Positions 51,881 through 60,706 of a DNA stretch of 64,000 nt are shown one piece after another (position 1 is the stretch's first letter; the number at the start of each line of letters is the position of its first letter). Below the pieces are notes generated by a model. That model worked only from the letters and a program-made list of their open reading frames with translations, did no database searches and was not told where the DNA came from. Source of the stretch: an uncultured Clostridia bacterium (GTDB lineage Bacteria; Bacillota; Clostridia; TANB77; CAG-508); the NCBI GenBank assembly GCA_934162535.1, contig CAKPJC010000004.1, positions 1 to 64,000 on the forward strand. Reading direction: 5' to 3'. Both the position numbers and the translations under genes were made by a program.

Positions 51881-53349
51881 GCTCCTTCATATGCTCCACT
51901 TGCTATTCTTGTTAAGCTTCCTAAGTTCTTTGTTGCAGTTGTTTTGGATGTATTTGTATAATATTCAAATTCAACATCAGAGTAATTTCCCCATGCTACT
52001 GAACCTTTATTTATATCTAATGGTGTTTTCTCTCCTGATTTTATTAGCCAATTCATTACTTGGTCATATTGTGTTCCCCATATCATACTTGTTTTTACAT
52101 TTGTATTCGCTCCTGATAACTTTTTACATTTTTTATACATTTTATACCATGTTTGGTCTCCTATATTTGTATTCATTCTTTTTACTACTGGTGTTTTTTG
52201 ACTTAAATCTCCTACTTCATATCTTCCTATATAAAATCCTCCATATGTTGCTACACTTTGTAACATTTCATAAAATTCTTGTTCCATTTCCATTAAAAAT
52301 TCATATCTTGATATTCCTCCTAGATATTTTGTTAAATACGTTGATTCCATATCGTATTTTGTTAATTGTGGCTCATATTTGTTATTACTTGTACTTTTTG
52401 TATATGATGTTGCATCTCCAGCATAACTTGTTCCATATATCTTTCCATCTGTCTTATCTTCCCAATACATATCACTTACATCTTCTATTGGTACCCATAC
52501 CCATTGATTTCTTTCACATTGGGATGTCCATTGGTTACTATCTGTTACCTCTTCTGTTCCTTCATATATTACAAATCCTCCATATTTATGGTTTTGTATT
52601 GTATCTGTATTTCCATTGCTTTTTCTGTCATATATTTTTACTTCTTTTACATATCCTTTATCTAGTTCTTTATTTTCTGAAGCATTTTTATTATATATTA
52701 TTCTTAGTTTATATATTCCCTGATTTAATTCTACTTTTGTGTTCATATAAATTAAGTCTGATTCTGTATATCCTGAAGCCTTTGTTGCATAATATGACCC
52801 ATTTAATTTTATTGTTGTTTTTTCTGTACTATTTGTTGTTGTGTTTATTATCTCTCCATATAAATAATCATTATAAAATTCACATGATACTGTCCAATTT
52901 AATTGTAATATTCCCCCATCTTCACTTACTGTAAACTCTTCTGATGTCATCTCACTTGTTGAACTATCTATGTTATAATTACCACTTGTCCATATTCCAC
53001 TATCATTCTTTGTCCATGGATATGTTCCCTCTGATGTGAATGTATCTGTTAAATTCTTATTTAGATACAATGTCTCAAATGTTCCATTTACATATGACTC
53101 GCTTTCTACTGATGATGCTGTATATCCTTTTGGCACTGGCACATCTATTCCATCTTTACTTTTTACCATTGTGTAATTATTAGGGTTCATTGCTTGTTTT
53201 TGTATTCTTCCTGTATTTTCTACTTCTACATTTTCCTCCTTTTTTGTTACTAAACAAATCACTGTTGTTACTAATATTATTGCAACCAATACTATTGAGA
53301 TTATAACAATTGTTTTCTTATTTATCTTTTTAACTTTTATGTCTTTCAT
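51682..53349 (-). CDS. Membrane-anchored FGE-fold surface protein, likely DGR target
   Basis: 555 residues from ATG at 53349 after GAGGAG; an in-frame TTG two codons earlier is inside the spacing. One N-terminal membrane anchor (about 14-34), a beta-sandwich-like middle (70-230; WTKNDSGIWTSGNYNID, GIYKLRIIYNKNAS) and an FGE/C-type-lectin-like C-terminal domain (GGFVIYEGTEEV, NQWVWVPIEDVSDMYW, YGGFYIGRYEVGDL, NNIYDLAGNVWLRTLEG, ending GGGLYIK). The fold is the classic scaffold for DGR variable proteins. It differs from the pilin-FGE gene at 34-36 kb in having a normal membrane anchor, not a pilin signal. Confidence 0.8.
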   Translation of the reverse strand: MKDIKVKKINKKTIVIISIVLVAIILVTTVICLVTKKEENVEVENTGRIQKQAMNPNNYTMVKSKDGIDVPVPKGYTASSVESESYVNGTFETLYLNKNLTDTFTSEGTYPWTKNDSGIWTSGNYNIDSSTSEMTSEEFTVSEDGGILQLNWTVSCEFYNDYLYGEIINTTTNSTEKTTIKLNGSYYATKASGYTESDLIYMNTKVELNQGIYKLRIIYNKNASENKELDKGYVKEVKIYDRKSNGNTDTIQNHKYGGFVIYEGTEEVTDSNQWTSQCERNQWVWVPIEDVSDMYWEDKTDGKIYGTSYAGDATSYTKSTSNNKYEPQLTKYDMESTYLTKYLGGISRYEFLMEMEQEFYEMLQSVATYGGFYIGRYEVGDLSQKTPVVKRMNTNIGDQTWYKMYKKCKKLSGANTNVKTSMIWGTQYDQVMNWLIKSGEKTPLDINKGSVAWGNYSDVEFEYYTNTSKTTATKNLGSLTRIASGAYEGAKANNIYDLAGNVWLRTLEGYSFWFRYSRGGAYNDSGTYNYASDRSGNYPYYSNNTIGIGGGLYIK

Positions 53350-53382
53350 AGACAACTCCTCCTCTGTTTTTAGATGCCAAAA

Positions 53383-53430
53383 AGACAGTGACTTAATAAG
53401 CCTTTTTGTGTTTGGCTTTTATCACTATCT
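53383..53430 (-). terminator. Terminator/attenuator between leader ORF and FGE-fold gene
   Basis: Outer 9-bp stem (53422-53430 with 53383-53391, one G-U valid on minus), inner 5-bp stem AAGCC/GGCTT (53414-53418, 53398-53402), 11-base loop, then a short T run. It is only 33 bases before the FGE-fold start and within the same transcript as the leader ORF, so it may act as an attenuator. Confidence 0.65.
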
Positions 53431-53493
53431 TTTATTTTTATTATTAAATTTTTCGTATTTTTTATTAGTTCGCAAATACCATGTTTAATAAAG

Positions 53494-53571
53494 CTATACC
53501 CAATATATATATATATATATATATACAGCCCCAACGCTTTCACAGGTTTGTGTCTTAACTTTATCTTCCAT
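53494..53571 (-). CDS. Leader ORF with an in-frame (AT) repeat
   Basis: 25 codons from ATG at 53571, 7 bases after AGAGGTG, read from a near-perfect promoter. It begins MEDKVKTQTCESVGAV, then the repeat gives YIYIYIY, W, V and TAG. Adding 2 bases or removing 4 in the repeat would keep the frame open through the terminator hairpin to a TAA at 53370; removing 2 would end it at 53465. Not similar to any protein I know. Confidence 0.5.
   Translation of the reverse strand: MEDKVKTQTCESVGAVYIYIYIYWV
53503..53525. repeat. (AT)11 dinucleotide tract
   Basis: 23 uninterrupted alternating A/T bases inside the leader ORF. Slippage by one unit changes the reading frame behind it. Confidence 0.85.
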
Positions 53572-53603
53572 GGTTTTCACCTCTTTGCTTCTAATTTGCT
53601 TAA

Positions 53604-53632
53604 ATTATATATTTAGGCATCTTTAATGTCAA
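53604..53632 (-). promoter_or_regulatory. Consensus promoter of the leader ORF / FGE-fold transcript
   Basis: Minus-strand perfect TTGACA (53627-53632), 17-base spacer, perfect TATAAT (53604-53609). Confidence 0.85.
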
Positions 53633-53655
53633 TAATTTTTCTCAAAAAAATTCGC

Positions 53656-54426
53656 CTAAAAAATTCTAACAATATCATTATATGTTACAACTATCGTCAA
53701 TCCTATCAGAATAGTAAAACCAATTAATTGTATCTTAGCTTCTGTCTCAATTGGCATAGGTTTTCTTCTAACAGCTTCAATAAGTAATATAACTATTTTT
53801 CCTCCATCCAGTGCTGGTATTGGTAATAAGTTCGTAACGCCCAGAGAAACAGATATAACTGCCATTAAATATATATAATTCATTAATCCATTTGTTTGAA
53901 CGACTATCTCTGATATTCCAACAATTCCAACCATCTGGTCTACTGCTACACCACCGGTGAATAACATTTTTAGACTGTCTGCCATTGTTACAACAAATTT
54001 TCCAGTTGCTTGTGCTCCATAGTACATTCTATTTTGTATTGTATCCCTTGCAGGATCTGCGAATTGTATTCCGAATGTTGAAATTATTATAAAATAAACT
54101 ATTAATCCAAATAATATATTTACTATTGGTCCTGCAAATACTATTGCAAATCTCTTCCATAGCTTGGCTTTTGAAAATGAGCCTTCTTTGTCTGAAGCCT
54201 CATCTTCTCCTTCCATATTAACATATCCACCTAGTGGTATTAATCTAAGCGAATATTTTGTTTCTTTCCATTGCTTTTGTAAAAGCTTTTTTCCAAATCC
54301 AACTGAGAATTCATTTACTTTTACTTTGCATAGTTTAGCTATGATAAAATGTCCACCTTCATGTATTATTACTAAAAATCCTAATAAAAATAATATTTTT
54401 ATTGTATTTATTGTAAAATTTATCAA
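53656..54426 (-). CDS. rseP: Site-2 metalloprotease (RseP/M50) without a PDZ domain
   Basis: 256 residues, versus 340-450 for typical RseP. Zinc-binding HEGGH in LVIIHEGGHFIIAKL near 20-26, membrane helices near 5-20, 85-110, 185-200 and 230-250, and the second active-site motif LLPIPALDGGKIVILLIE near 198. The central part that normally holds one or two PDZ domains is only about 60 residues and shows no PDZ pattern. It probably cuts membrane anchors of regulators. Last gene of the pyrH-cdsA operon, 10 bases after cdsA. Confidence 0.9.
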   Translation of the reverse strand: MINFTINTIKILFLLGFLVIIHEGGHFIIAKLCKVKVNEFSVGFGKKLLQKQWKETKYSLRLIPLGGYVNMEGEDEASDKEGSFSKAKLWKRFAIVFAGPIVNILFGLIVYFIIISTFGIQFADPARDTIQNRMYYGAQATGKFVVTMADSLKMLFTGGVAVDQMVGIVGISEIVVQTNGLMNYIYLMAVISVSLGVTNLLPIPALDGGKIVILLIEAVRRKPMPIETEAKIQLIGFTILIGLTIVVTYNDIVRIF

Positions 54427-54436
54427 TGCTTCCTCC

Positions 54437-55255
54437 TTATAATATTATCATATAAAATATATATGCAAATGGTGCTAAGAACATTAAACTGTCTATTCTG
54501 TCTAACATCCCACCATGACCTGGGATTAAGTTGCTGTAATCTTTTACATTTACATATCTTTTTATGCTTGATGCTGCGAAGTCTCCTACTTGACCTATTA
54601 GACTTAATATTGCTGTTATTATTACTATATATAAATATGAATAATTTAAGCCATATATGTTATTTATTACTAAAGTATATATTATTGCAGTTATAACTGC
54701 TCCAAGTGTTCCTGCTATACATCCTTCTATTGATTTTTTAGGACTTACTTGGCTAAATTTGTGTTTTCCAAATTTCTTTCCTATAATATATGCAAATGTG
54801 TCTGTTCCCCATGCAGATATTATCGCATACCATACTATTATTACGCCATTTTCCATGCCTCTTATTAGTGCTATAAATGCTATGCATGTTATAATATATA
54901 GTATTCCAAATATGGTATATGCTATATCTTTGAAATTTGTTTTCATATTTGTTATTATAACTTGTGCAAATGATATTACCATAAGTGTTGGAATAAGTAA
55001 TAACATTATATTCTTTATTGCATCATCTGACATATGTTCTGTTACAATATGTATTAATCCTATGAATGCACATGATATATACCCTAGCCATCTTACTGGC
55101 TTACATTCTTTTTGTATCGCATTAAAATATTCTTGCATCGCAAGTATTGCTATTCCCATTAAAAATATATCTACTACATATTTGTTTCCAAATGTGAGTA
55201 TTGCAACAACTAGTGGAAATCCTAATAATGCTGAAGCTATCCTCTTTATATCCAT
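54437..55255 (-). CDS. cdsA: Phosphatidate cytidylyltransferase
   Basis: 272 residues with about eight membrane helices. It makes CDP-diacylglycerol, the precursor of most phospholipids. The family signature is SxxKRxxxxKDxxxxxPGHGGxxDRxD, seen as ASSIKRYVNVKDYSNLIPGH then GGMLDRIDSL near 228-255. KKSIEGCIAGTLGA near 173 also fits. Between uppS and the protease as in many Firmicutes. Confidence 0.95.
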   Translation of the reverse strand: MDIKRIASALLGFPLVVAILTFGNKYVVDIFLMGIAILAMQEYFNAIQKECKPVRWLGYISCAFIGLIHIVTEHMSDDAIKNIMLLLIPTLMVISFAQVIITNMKTNFKDIAYTIFGILYIITCIAFIALIRGMENGVIIVWYAIISAWGTDTFAYIIGKKFGKHKFSQVSPKKSIEGCIAGTLGAVITAIIYTLVINNIYGLNYSYLYIVIITAILSLIGQVGDFAASSIKRYVNVKDYSNLIPGHGGMLDRIDSLMFLAPFAYIFYMIIL

Positions 55256-55288
55256 GTTATCTCCTTTTCTTCTGCTTTCTTTTTTGTT

Positions 55289-56002
55289 TTAGTTTGCTCC
55301 AAACTTTCTTGTTCTTTTTTGATATTCTATAATCGCATTGTCTAAATCTTCTTCTGTGAAGTCTGGCCAATTTTTTTCTATAAATATGAATTCTGAATAT
55401 ACCACTTGCCATGGTAAAAAGTTACTTAATCTAATTTCTCCACTTGTTCTTATAACTAAGTCTGGGTCTGGCTGACCTTTTGTGTATAAGTTATTTGATA
55501 CTAGTTCTTCATTTATATCTTCAATTTTTATTTCATCTTTTTTTACTTTTTCTGATATACTTTTTATTGCTTTTACTATTTCATCTCTTCCTCCATAGTT
55601 TAATGCAATATTAAATGTAACTCCTGTATTGTTTTTTGTTCTTTCCATACATTCTTTTATGCTTTTTTGCATTTTTGGTGCAAGTGCTGTTATGTCTCCA
55701 AGAATTTTTACTTTTATGTTTTCAGAATCCGCTCTTTTGCTGTAATCATCTAAATAGCTTTGTAGTAATGCCATTAGTGCTTTTACTTCTTCTTCTGCTC
55801 TTTTCCAGTTTTCTGTTGAAAATGCATATACTGTTATATGTTTTAGCCCTATTTTGTTGGCATATCTTACTATTTTTTCTAATGTTTTTGCTCCTTCTTT
55901 GTGTCCAAATCCTGCTGGTTTTCCTTTGGCTCTAGCCCATCTTCTATTTCCATCCATTATTATTGCTATATGTTGTGGCATATTTTCTTTATTAAATTCC
56001 AT
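55289..56002 (-). CDS. uppS: Undecaprenyl diphosphate synthase
   Basis: 237 residues. It makes the C55 lipid carrier for wall building. Seen: IAIIMDGNRRWARAKGKPAG near 11-30, HKEGAKTLEKIVRYA near 34, AFSTENWKRAEEEV near 61-74, NYGGRDEIVKA near 139, RTSGEIRLSNFLPWQ near 187. Catalytic Asp (in MDGN) present. Typical length. Confidence 0.96.
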   Translation of the reverse strand: MEFNKENMPQHIAIIMDGNRRWARAKGKPAGFGHKEGAKTLEKIVRYANKIGLKHITVYAFSTENWKRAEEEVKALMALLQSYLDDYSKRADSENIKVKILGDITALAPKMQKSIKECMERTKNNTGVTFNIALNYGGRDEIVKAIKSISEKVKKDEIKIEDINEELVSNNLYTKGQPDPDLVIRTSGEIRLSNFLPWQVVYSEFIFIEKNWPDFTEEDLDNAIIEYQKRTRKFGAN

Positions 56003-56013
56003 AAATCCCTCTT

Positions 56014-56562
56014 TTATACACTCATTATTTCGTTTTCTTTGTTTGCTAATATTTTGTCTATTTCTTCTATGTTTTTGTCTGTGATTTTTTGTATTTCTGT
56101 TTCTGCTGATTTTAGCTCATCTTCTGTTATTTCACTATTTTTTTGCTTTGTTTTTGCTTCATCTATTCCGTCTCTTCTTATTGCTCTTATTGCAACTTTT
56201 GCTTCTTCAGCTATCTTTTTGATTTCTTTTACTATTTCTTTTCTTCTCTCTTCATTTAATTCAGGAAATGCTAGTCTTATTACTTTTCCGTCATTATTTG
56301 TGTTAATTCCAATGTCTGATGCTAATATTGCTTTTTCTATGTCTTTTAATATGCTTATATCCCATGGTTGAATAACTATTAGTCTTGCCTCTGGTACTGA
56401 TACACCTGCTACTTGGTTTATTGGTGTAGGTGTTCCATAGTAGTCTACTTTCACTTTATTTAATATTGCTGGGTTTGCTCTTCCAGCTCTTATTTCTGAT
56501 AATTTTTCGCTATATGCATTTATTGATTTTTGCATTCTTTCTTTTAAATTTGTATAATCCAT
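56014..56562 (-). CDS. frr: Ribosome recycling factor
   Basis: 182 residues. It splits ribosomes after termination with EF-G. Motifs RAGRANPAILNKVKVDYYGT near 26, GVSVPEARLIVIQPWD near 53, LNEERRKEIVKEIKK near 108. Conserved order pyrH-frr-uppS. Confidence 0.96.
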   Translation of the reverse strand: MDYTNLKERMQKSINAYSEKLSEIRAGRANPAILNKVKVDYYGTPTPINQVAGVSVPEARLIVIQPWDISILKDIEKAILASDIGINTNNDGKVIRLAFPELNEERRKEIVKEIKKIAEEAKVAIRAIRRDGIDEAKTKQKNSEITEDELKSAETEIQKITDKNIEEIDKILANKENEIMSV

Positions 56563-56624
56563 TTTATTTTCTCCTATTCTTTATTTATGATTTTCATTTC
56601 TCATTATATATTTCTTTTGTTGTT

Positions 56625-57332
56625 TTAGTCAACTAATGTTCCTATTTTTTCTCCTCTTATTGCTCTTACTATGTTTTCTGGATCTGCTATTCCAAATACT
56701 AGTAGTGGTATGTTGTTGTCTCTACACATAGCTGTTGCTGTTGAGTCCATTACTTTTAGATCTTTATTTAATACATCTATATATGATATTTCTTCAAATC
56801 TTATTGCATCTGGTTGTATTTTGGGATCTGCTGAATATACTGCATCAACAGCTTTTCCAAGTAATATTATATCTGCTTGTATTTCTGTTGCTCTTAGTAC
56901 TGCTGCTGTGTCTGTTGTGAAATAAGGATGACCAGTTCCACATGCAAATATTACTACTCTTCCTTTTTCTAAATGTTTTATTGCCTTTCTTTGTATAAAT
57001 GGCTCTGCTATTTCTCTCATTTCTATTGCTGTTTGTAGCCTTGAGTATATTCCTCTTGCTTCTAATGCATCTTGTAATGCTAACCCATTCATTGCTGTTG
57101 CTAACATTCCCATATAGTCTGCTGTTGTTCTTTCCATTTCATGCCCATTTCTTCCTCTCCAGAAGTTTCCTCCTCCAACTACTATTGCAACTTCAACTCC
57201 CATTTCCACTACTTCTTTTATTTTGTCACATATATTTCCTACTACTTCTGCATTTACTCCTGTTTTCATTTCTCCTGCAAGTGCTTCTCCGCTTAGCTTT
57301 AATAGTACTCTTTTATATTTTGCTTCTGACAT
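56625..57332 (-). CDS. pyrH: Uridylate kinase
   Basis: 235 residues from ATG at 57332, 8 bases after AGGAG; a GTG three codons earlier is inside that gap. It phosphorylates UMP to UDP. Seen: YKRVLLKLSGEALAG near 5-19, VAIVVGGGNFWRG near 47-59, MGMLATAMNGLALQDALE near 74, GTGHPYFTTDTAAVLRA near 130, and the end IRGEKIGTLV. First gene of its operon. Confidence 0.96.
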   Translation of the reverse strand: MSEAKYKRVLLKLSGEALAGEMKTGVNAEVVGNICDKIKEVVEMGVEVAIVVGGGNFWRGRNGHEMERTTADYMGMLATAMNGLALQDALEARGIYSRLQTAIEMREIAEPFIQRKAIKHLEKGRVVIFACGTGHPYFTTDTAAVLRATEIQADIILLGKAVDAVYSADPKIQPDAIRFEEISYIDVLNKDLKVMDSTATAMCRDNNIPLLVFGIADPENIVRAIRGEKIGTLVD

Positions 57333-57420
57333 ATAACACACTCCTATCCATTTTTTCGTTATTTTATCATACTTTTGCTAAAAAGAGTAGTGTTTTATTA
57401 AATTTTTATTAATTTTTTAA

Positions 57421-57447
57421 AAGAGACAACTTTTATGATTGTCTCTT
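57421..57447 (-). terminator. Terminator of the pfl operon
   Basis: AAGAGACAA (57421-57429) pairs with TTGTCTCTT (57439-57447); T-rich on the minus strand. It overlaps the pflA stop. Confidence 0.75.
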
Positions 57448-58174
57448 ATATTTTTAATATTTTTTTTGCTTTTTCTACTTCCTCTGTTGTGGCTTCTCTT
57501 ACACCATCTAAGCTATATTTCAATCCCAATTTTTCCCATTTATATTTTCCCATGCTATGATATGGTAAAACCTGAACTTTTTCAACAGTGTGTAGTGTAT
57601 TTATAAATTCTTTTAGTTTTATCAAATCTTTTTCGTCATCTGTATAACCTGGAATTAATACTTGTCTTATCCACATCCTTATGTTGTTGTCACTTAGATA
57701 TTTTGCAAATTCGAGTTCTAGTTTGTTTGATTTTCCAACCAAATCTTTGCATTTTTCGTCATCAATGTGTTTTATATCTAATAATACTAAATCTGTCATT
57801 TTTAATACTTCTTTTATATCTTCTGTTAGTGCAACCATCCCTGATGTATCTATACATGTGTTTATTCCTTCTTTTTTTAGTCTTTCGAAAAATTCTATAA
57901 GGAATTTCACTTGTAATAATGGCTCCCCTCCTGTAACAGTCACTCCTCCTCCTGATGGTATTATATAGTTTTTATATTCTTTTACTTTTTCCACTATGTC
58001 ATCTACTGATTTATATTCTCCACCATTTATATCCCATGTATCTCTATTGTGACAATATTTGCATTCTAAATGACATCCTTGTAAAAATAAAACAAATCTT
58101 ATTCCCGGTCCATCAACTGTTCCAAAACTTTCAATTGAGTGCACTTTTGCATAGTATCTTATATCTTTTTCCAT
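57446..58174 (-). CDS. pflA: Pyruvate formate-lyase activating enzyme
   Basis: 242 residues, radical SAM enzyme that puts the glycyl radical on PflB. Cluster motif CHLECKYCHNRD near 34-42 (CxxxCxxC), VTVTGGEPLLQ near 78, LLDIKHIDDEKCKDLVGKSN near 130, and YHSMGKYKWEKLGL near 205. It follows pflB by about 80 bases in the same direction. Confidence 0.95.
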   Translation of the reverse strand: MEKDIRYYAKVHSIESFGTVDGPGIRFVLFLQGCHLECKYCHNRDTWDINGGEYKSVDDIVEKVKEYKNYIIPSGGGVTVTGGEPLLQVKFLIEFFERLKKEGINTCIDTSGMVALTEDIKEVLKMTDLVLLDIKHIDDEKCKDLVGKSNKLELEFAKYLSDNNIRMWIRQVLIPGYTDDEKDLIKLKEFINTLHTVEKVQVLPYHSMGKYKWEKLGLKYSLDGVREATTEEVEKAKKILKI

Positions 58175-58255
58175 GTTTCCTCTTTCTTCCTTTTAATGTT
58201 CATTTTTTATAGTTATATTTCAATTCTTCTATATAAAGCTAGATGATTATCATTT

Positions 58256-60493
58256 TTAAATTCTTTCATGAATTGTTCTATTTATAACATCTAACTGTTG
58301 TTCTCTTGTAAGTTTTGTGAAGTTTACAGCATATCCAGATACTCTTATTGTTAGTTGTGGATATTTTTCAGGATGCTCCATTGCATCTTCTAGTAATGCT
58401 CTATCAAATACATTTACATTTATGTGATGTCCTGTTTGTGCAAAATATCCATCTAACATACTTACTAAATTATTTATTTTTGTTTCTTCATCTTGTCCCA
58501 ATGTTGCTGGCGTAATTGCAAATGTGAATGATATTCCATCTTCTGAGTCTTCAAATGGTAATTTTGCAATTGAGTTCATTACTGCTAAAGCTCCATTTAC
58601 ATCTCTGCCATGTAATGGGTTTGCACCTGGTCCAAATGGGGCTCCTGCTCTTCTTCCATCTGGTGTATTTCCAGTTGCTTTTCCATATACAACATTTGAT
58701 GTTATTGTTAATATTGATAATGTGTGTTTTGAGTTTCTATATGTTGGATGTTTTTTTAGTTTATTTAAAAATCTTCTTACAACCTCAACTGCTATTTGGT
58801 CAACTTTATCATCATTGTTTCCAAATTGAGGATATTCTCCTTCTACTTGATAGTCCGTTGCTAATCCTGTTTCATCTCTGATTATCTTTACTTTTGCATA
58901 TTTTATTGCAGAAAGCGAGTCTGCAACTACTGATAGTCCTGCAATTCCGCATGCCATTGTCCTTAGTATGTCTTTGTCATGTAGAGCCATTTCTATTGCT
59001 TCATATGAGTATTTGTCATGCATATAATGGATTGCATTTAGTGCTTTTATATATATTTTTGCAACATAGTCCATCATTTGGTCAAATTTATAAATTACTT
59101 CATCATAGTTTAAATATTCTGATGTGATAGGCTCAAATCTTGGTGTAACCTGTTTTCCCGTTTTTTCATCTCTACCACCATTTATTGCATATAATAGTGT
59201 TTTTGCTAAATTTGCTCTTGCGCCGAAGAATTGCATTTGCTTTCCTATTTTCATTGGTGATACGCAACATGCTATTCCATAGTCATCTCCTAATGTTGCT
59301 CTCATAACATCATCATTTTCATATTGTATTGAAGATGTTTTTATTGATAGTTTTGCAGTATATTTTTTGAACCCTTCTGGTAGTCTTGTTGACCATAATA
59401 CTGTTAAGTTTGGTTCTGGTGCTGGTCCTAAGTTTTCTAGTGTGTGTAATACTCTGAATGAGTTTTTTGTAACGAGTGTCCTTCCGTCTATTCCCATTCC
59501 TCCAATACTTTCTGTTACCCATACTGGATCTCCACTAAATAATTCATTATATTCTGGTGTTCTTAAAAATCTTACTAGTCTTAGCTTCATTACAAAGTGA
59601 TCCATTAATTCTTGTGCTTGTTCTTCTGTTATTGTTCCGTTTTTTAAGTCTCTTTCAATATATATATCTAAAAATGTTGATGTTCTACCAATGCTCATTG
59701 CAGCACCATTTTGGTCTTTTACTGATGCTAAATATCCAAAGTATAACCATTGAATTGCCTCTTTCGCATTTTCTGCTGGTCTTGATATGTCATATCCATA
59801 TTTTTCTGCCATTGTTTTTAATTCATTAAGTGCTTTTATTTGTTCTGCAATTTCTTCTCTTTCTCTAATTACTTTTTCTGAGAAGTCATCAACATCCAAT
59901 ATTTCTAGCTCCTCTTTTTTTTCTGCGATTAAGCTATCAACACCATATAGTGCAACTCTTCTATAGTCTCCTATAATTCTTCCTCTTCCATATCCGTCTG
60001 GAAGCCCTGTAATTAAGTGTGCACTTCTTGCAGCTCTTATATCTGGTGTATATACATCAAATACTCCATCATTATGAGTTTTTCTTACTGTATGAAATAT
60101 TTTATCTGTTTCTGGATCTACTTGTCTTCCATATGCTTCACATGATTTTTCTACAATTCTGATTCCTCCAAATGGCATTATTGCTCTTTTTAGTGGTGCA
60201 TCTGTTTGTAATCCAACTATTTCTTCTAATTCTCTATCTATATATCCTGCTTCATGCGCTGATACTGTTGATACCGTTTTGGTGTCTATATCTAACACTC
60301 CTCCTCGTGAATCATGTTCTTTTTTATATAATTCTAAAACTTCATCCCATAATTTTTTTGTTTTTTCTGTTGTTCCTGCCAAGAAATTCGAATCTCCTTC
60401 ATATGGTGTATAATTTTTTTGTATGAAGTTCCTTACATTTATTTGTCTTTTCCATTCGCCTTTTTCAAAACCTTTCCATTGTTCAAATTCCAT
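58256..60493 (-). CDS. pflB: Formate C-acetyltransferase (pyruvate formate-lyase)
   Basis: 745 residues. It splits pyruvate and CoA into acetyl-CoA and formate under anaerobic conditions. Seen: active-site Cys pair in GIACCVSPMKIG near 405-416, glycyl-radical loop RVSGYAVNFTKLTREQQLDV near 718-737, ending VINRTIHERI, and GRGRIIGDYRRVALYGVD near 165. Full length with no missing key residue. It indicates mixed-acid fermentation. Confidence 0.97.
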   Translation of the reverse strand: MEFEQWKGFEKGEWKRQINVRNFIQKNYTPYEGDSNFLAGTTEKTKKLWDEVLELYKKEHDSRGGVLDIDTKTVSTVSAHEAGYIDRELEEIVGLQTDAPLKRAIMPFGGIRIVEKSCEAYGRQVDPETDKIFHTVRKTHNDGVFDVYTPDIRAARSAHLITGLPDGYGRGRIIGDYRRVALYGVDSLIAEKKEELEILDVDDFSEKVIREREEIAEQIKALNELKTMAEKYGYDISRPAENAKEAIQWLYFGYLASVKDQNGAAMSIGRTSTFLDIYIERDLKNGTITEEQAQELMDHFVMKLRLVRFLRTPEYNELFSGDPVWVTESIGGMGIDGRTLVTKNSFRVLHTLENLGPAPEPNLTVLWSTRLPEGFKKYTAKLSIKTSSIQYENDDVMRATLGDDYGIACCVSPMKIGKQMQFFGARANLAKTLLYAINGGRDEKTGKQVTPRFEPITSEYLNYDEVIYKFDQMMDYVAKIYIKALNAIHYMHDKYSYEAIEMALHDKDILRTMACGIAGLSVVADSLSAIKYAKVKIIRDETGLATDYQVEGEYPQFGNNDDKVDQIAVEVVRRFLNKLKKHPTYRNSKHTLSILTITSNVVYGKATGNTPDGRRAGAPFGPGANPLHGRDVNGALAVMNSIAKLPFEDSEDGISFTFAITPATLGQDEETKINNLVSMLDGYFAQTGHHINVNVFDRALLEDAMEHPEKYPQLTIRVSGYAVNFTKLTREQQLDVINRTIHERI

Positions 60494-60566
60494 CTTAAAT
60501 CACATTCCTTTCGTATTTTTCTTTATTATCTAGTGTTTACATTTTTTTATTTTTTTAAACATTTGT

Positions 60567-60596
60567 ATTATAACACAAAAAAAATTAATTTGTTAA
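60567..60596 (-). promoter_or_regulatory. Promoter of pflBA
   Basis: Minus-strand TTAACA (60591-60596), 18-base spacer, TATAAT (60567-60572). Confidence 0.6.
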
Positions 60597-60640
60597 TTTT
60601 TTTTTATTTTTTCTACTGTTAATTTTTTCATTTTTTCTAC

Positions 60641-60669
60641 TTTACATAATTTTGCCACTATGATATAAT
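60641..60669 (+). promoter_or_regulatory. Promoter of the large unknown gene
   Basis: TTTACA (60641-60646), 17-base spacer, TATAAT (60664-60669). Transcription would start near 60676, which rules out the first in-frame ATG of the next gene. Confidence 0.7.
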
Positions 60670-60706
60670 TATAATGATTATAATGAAGAAAGGATTTGAT
60701 TTTATA

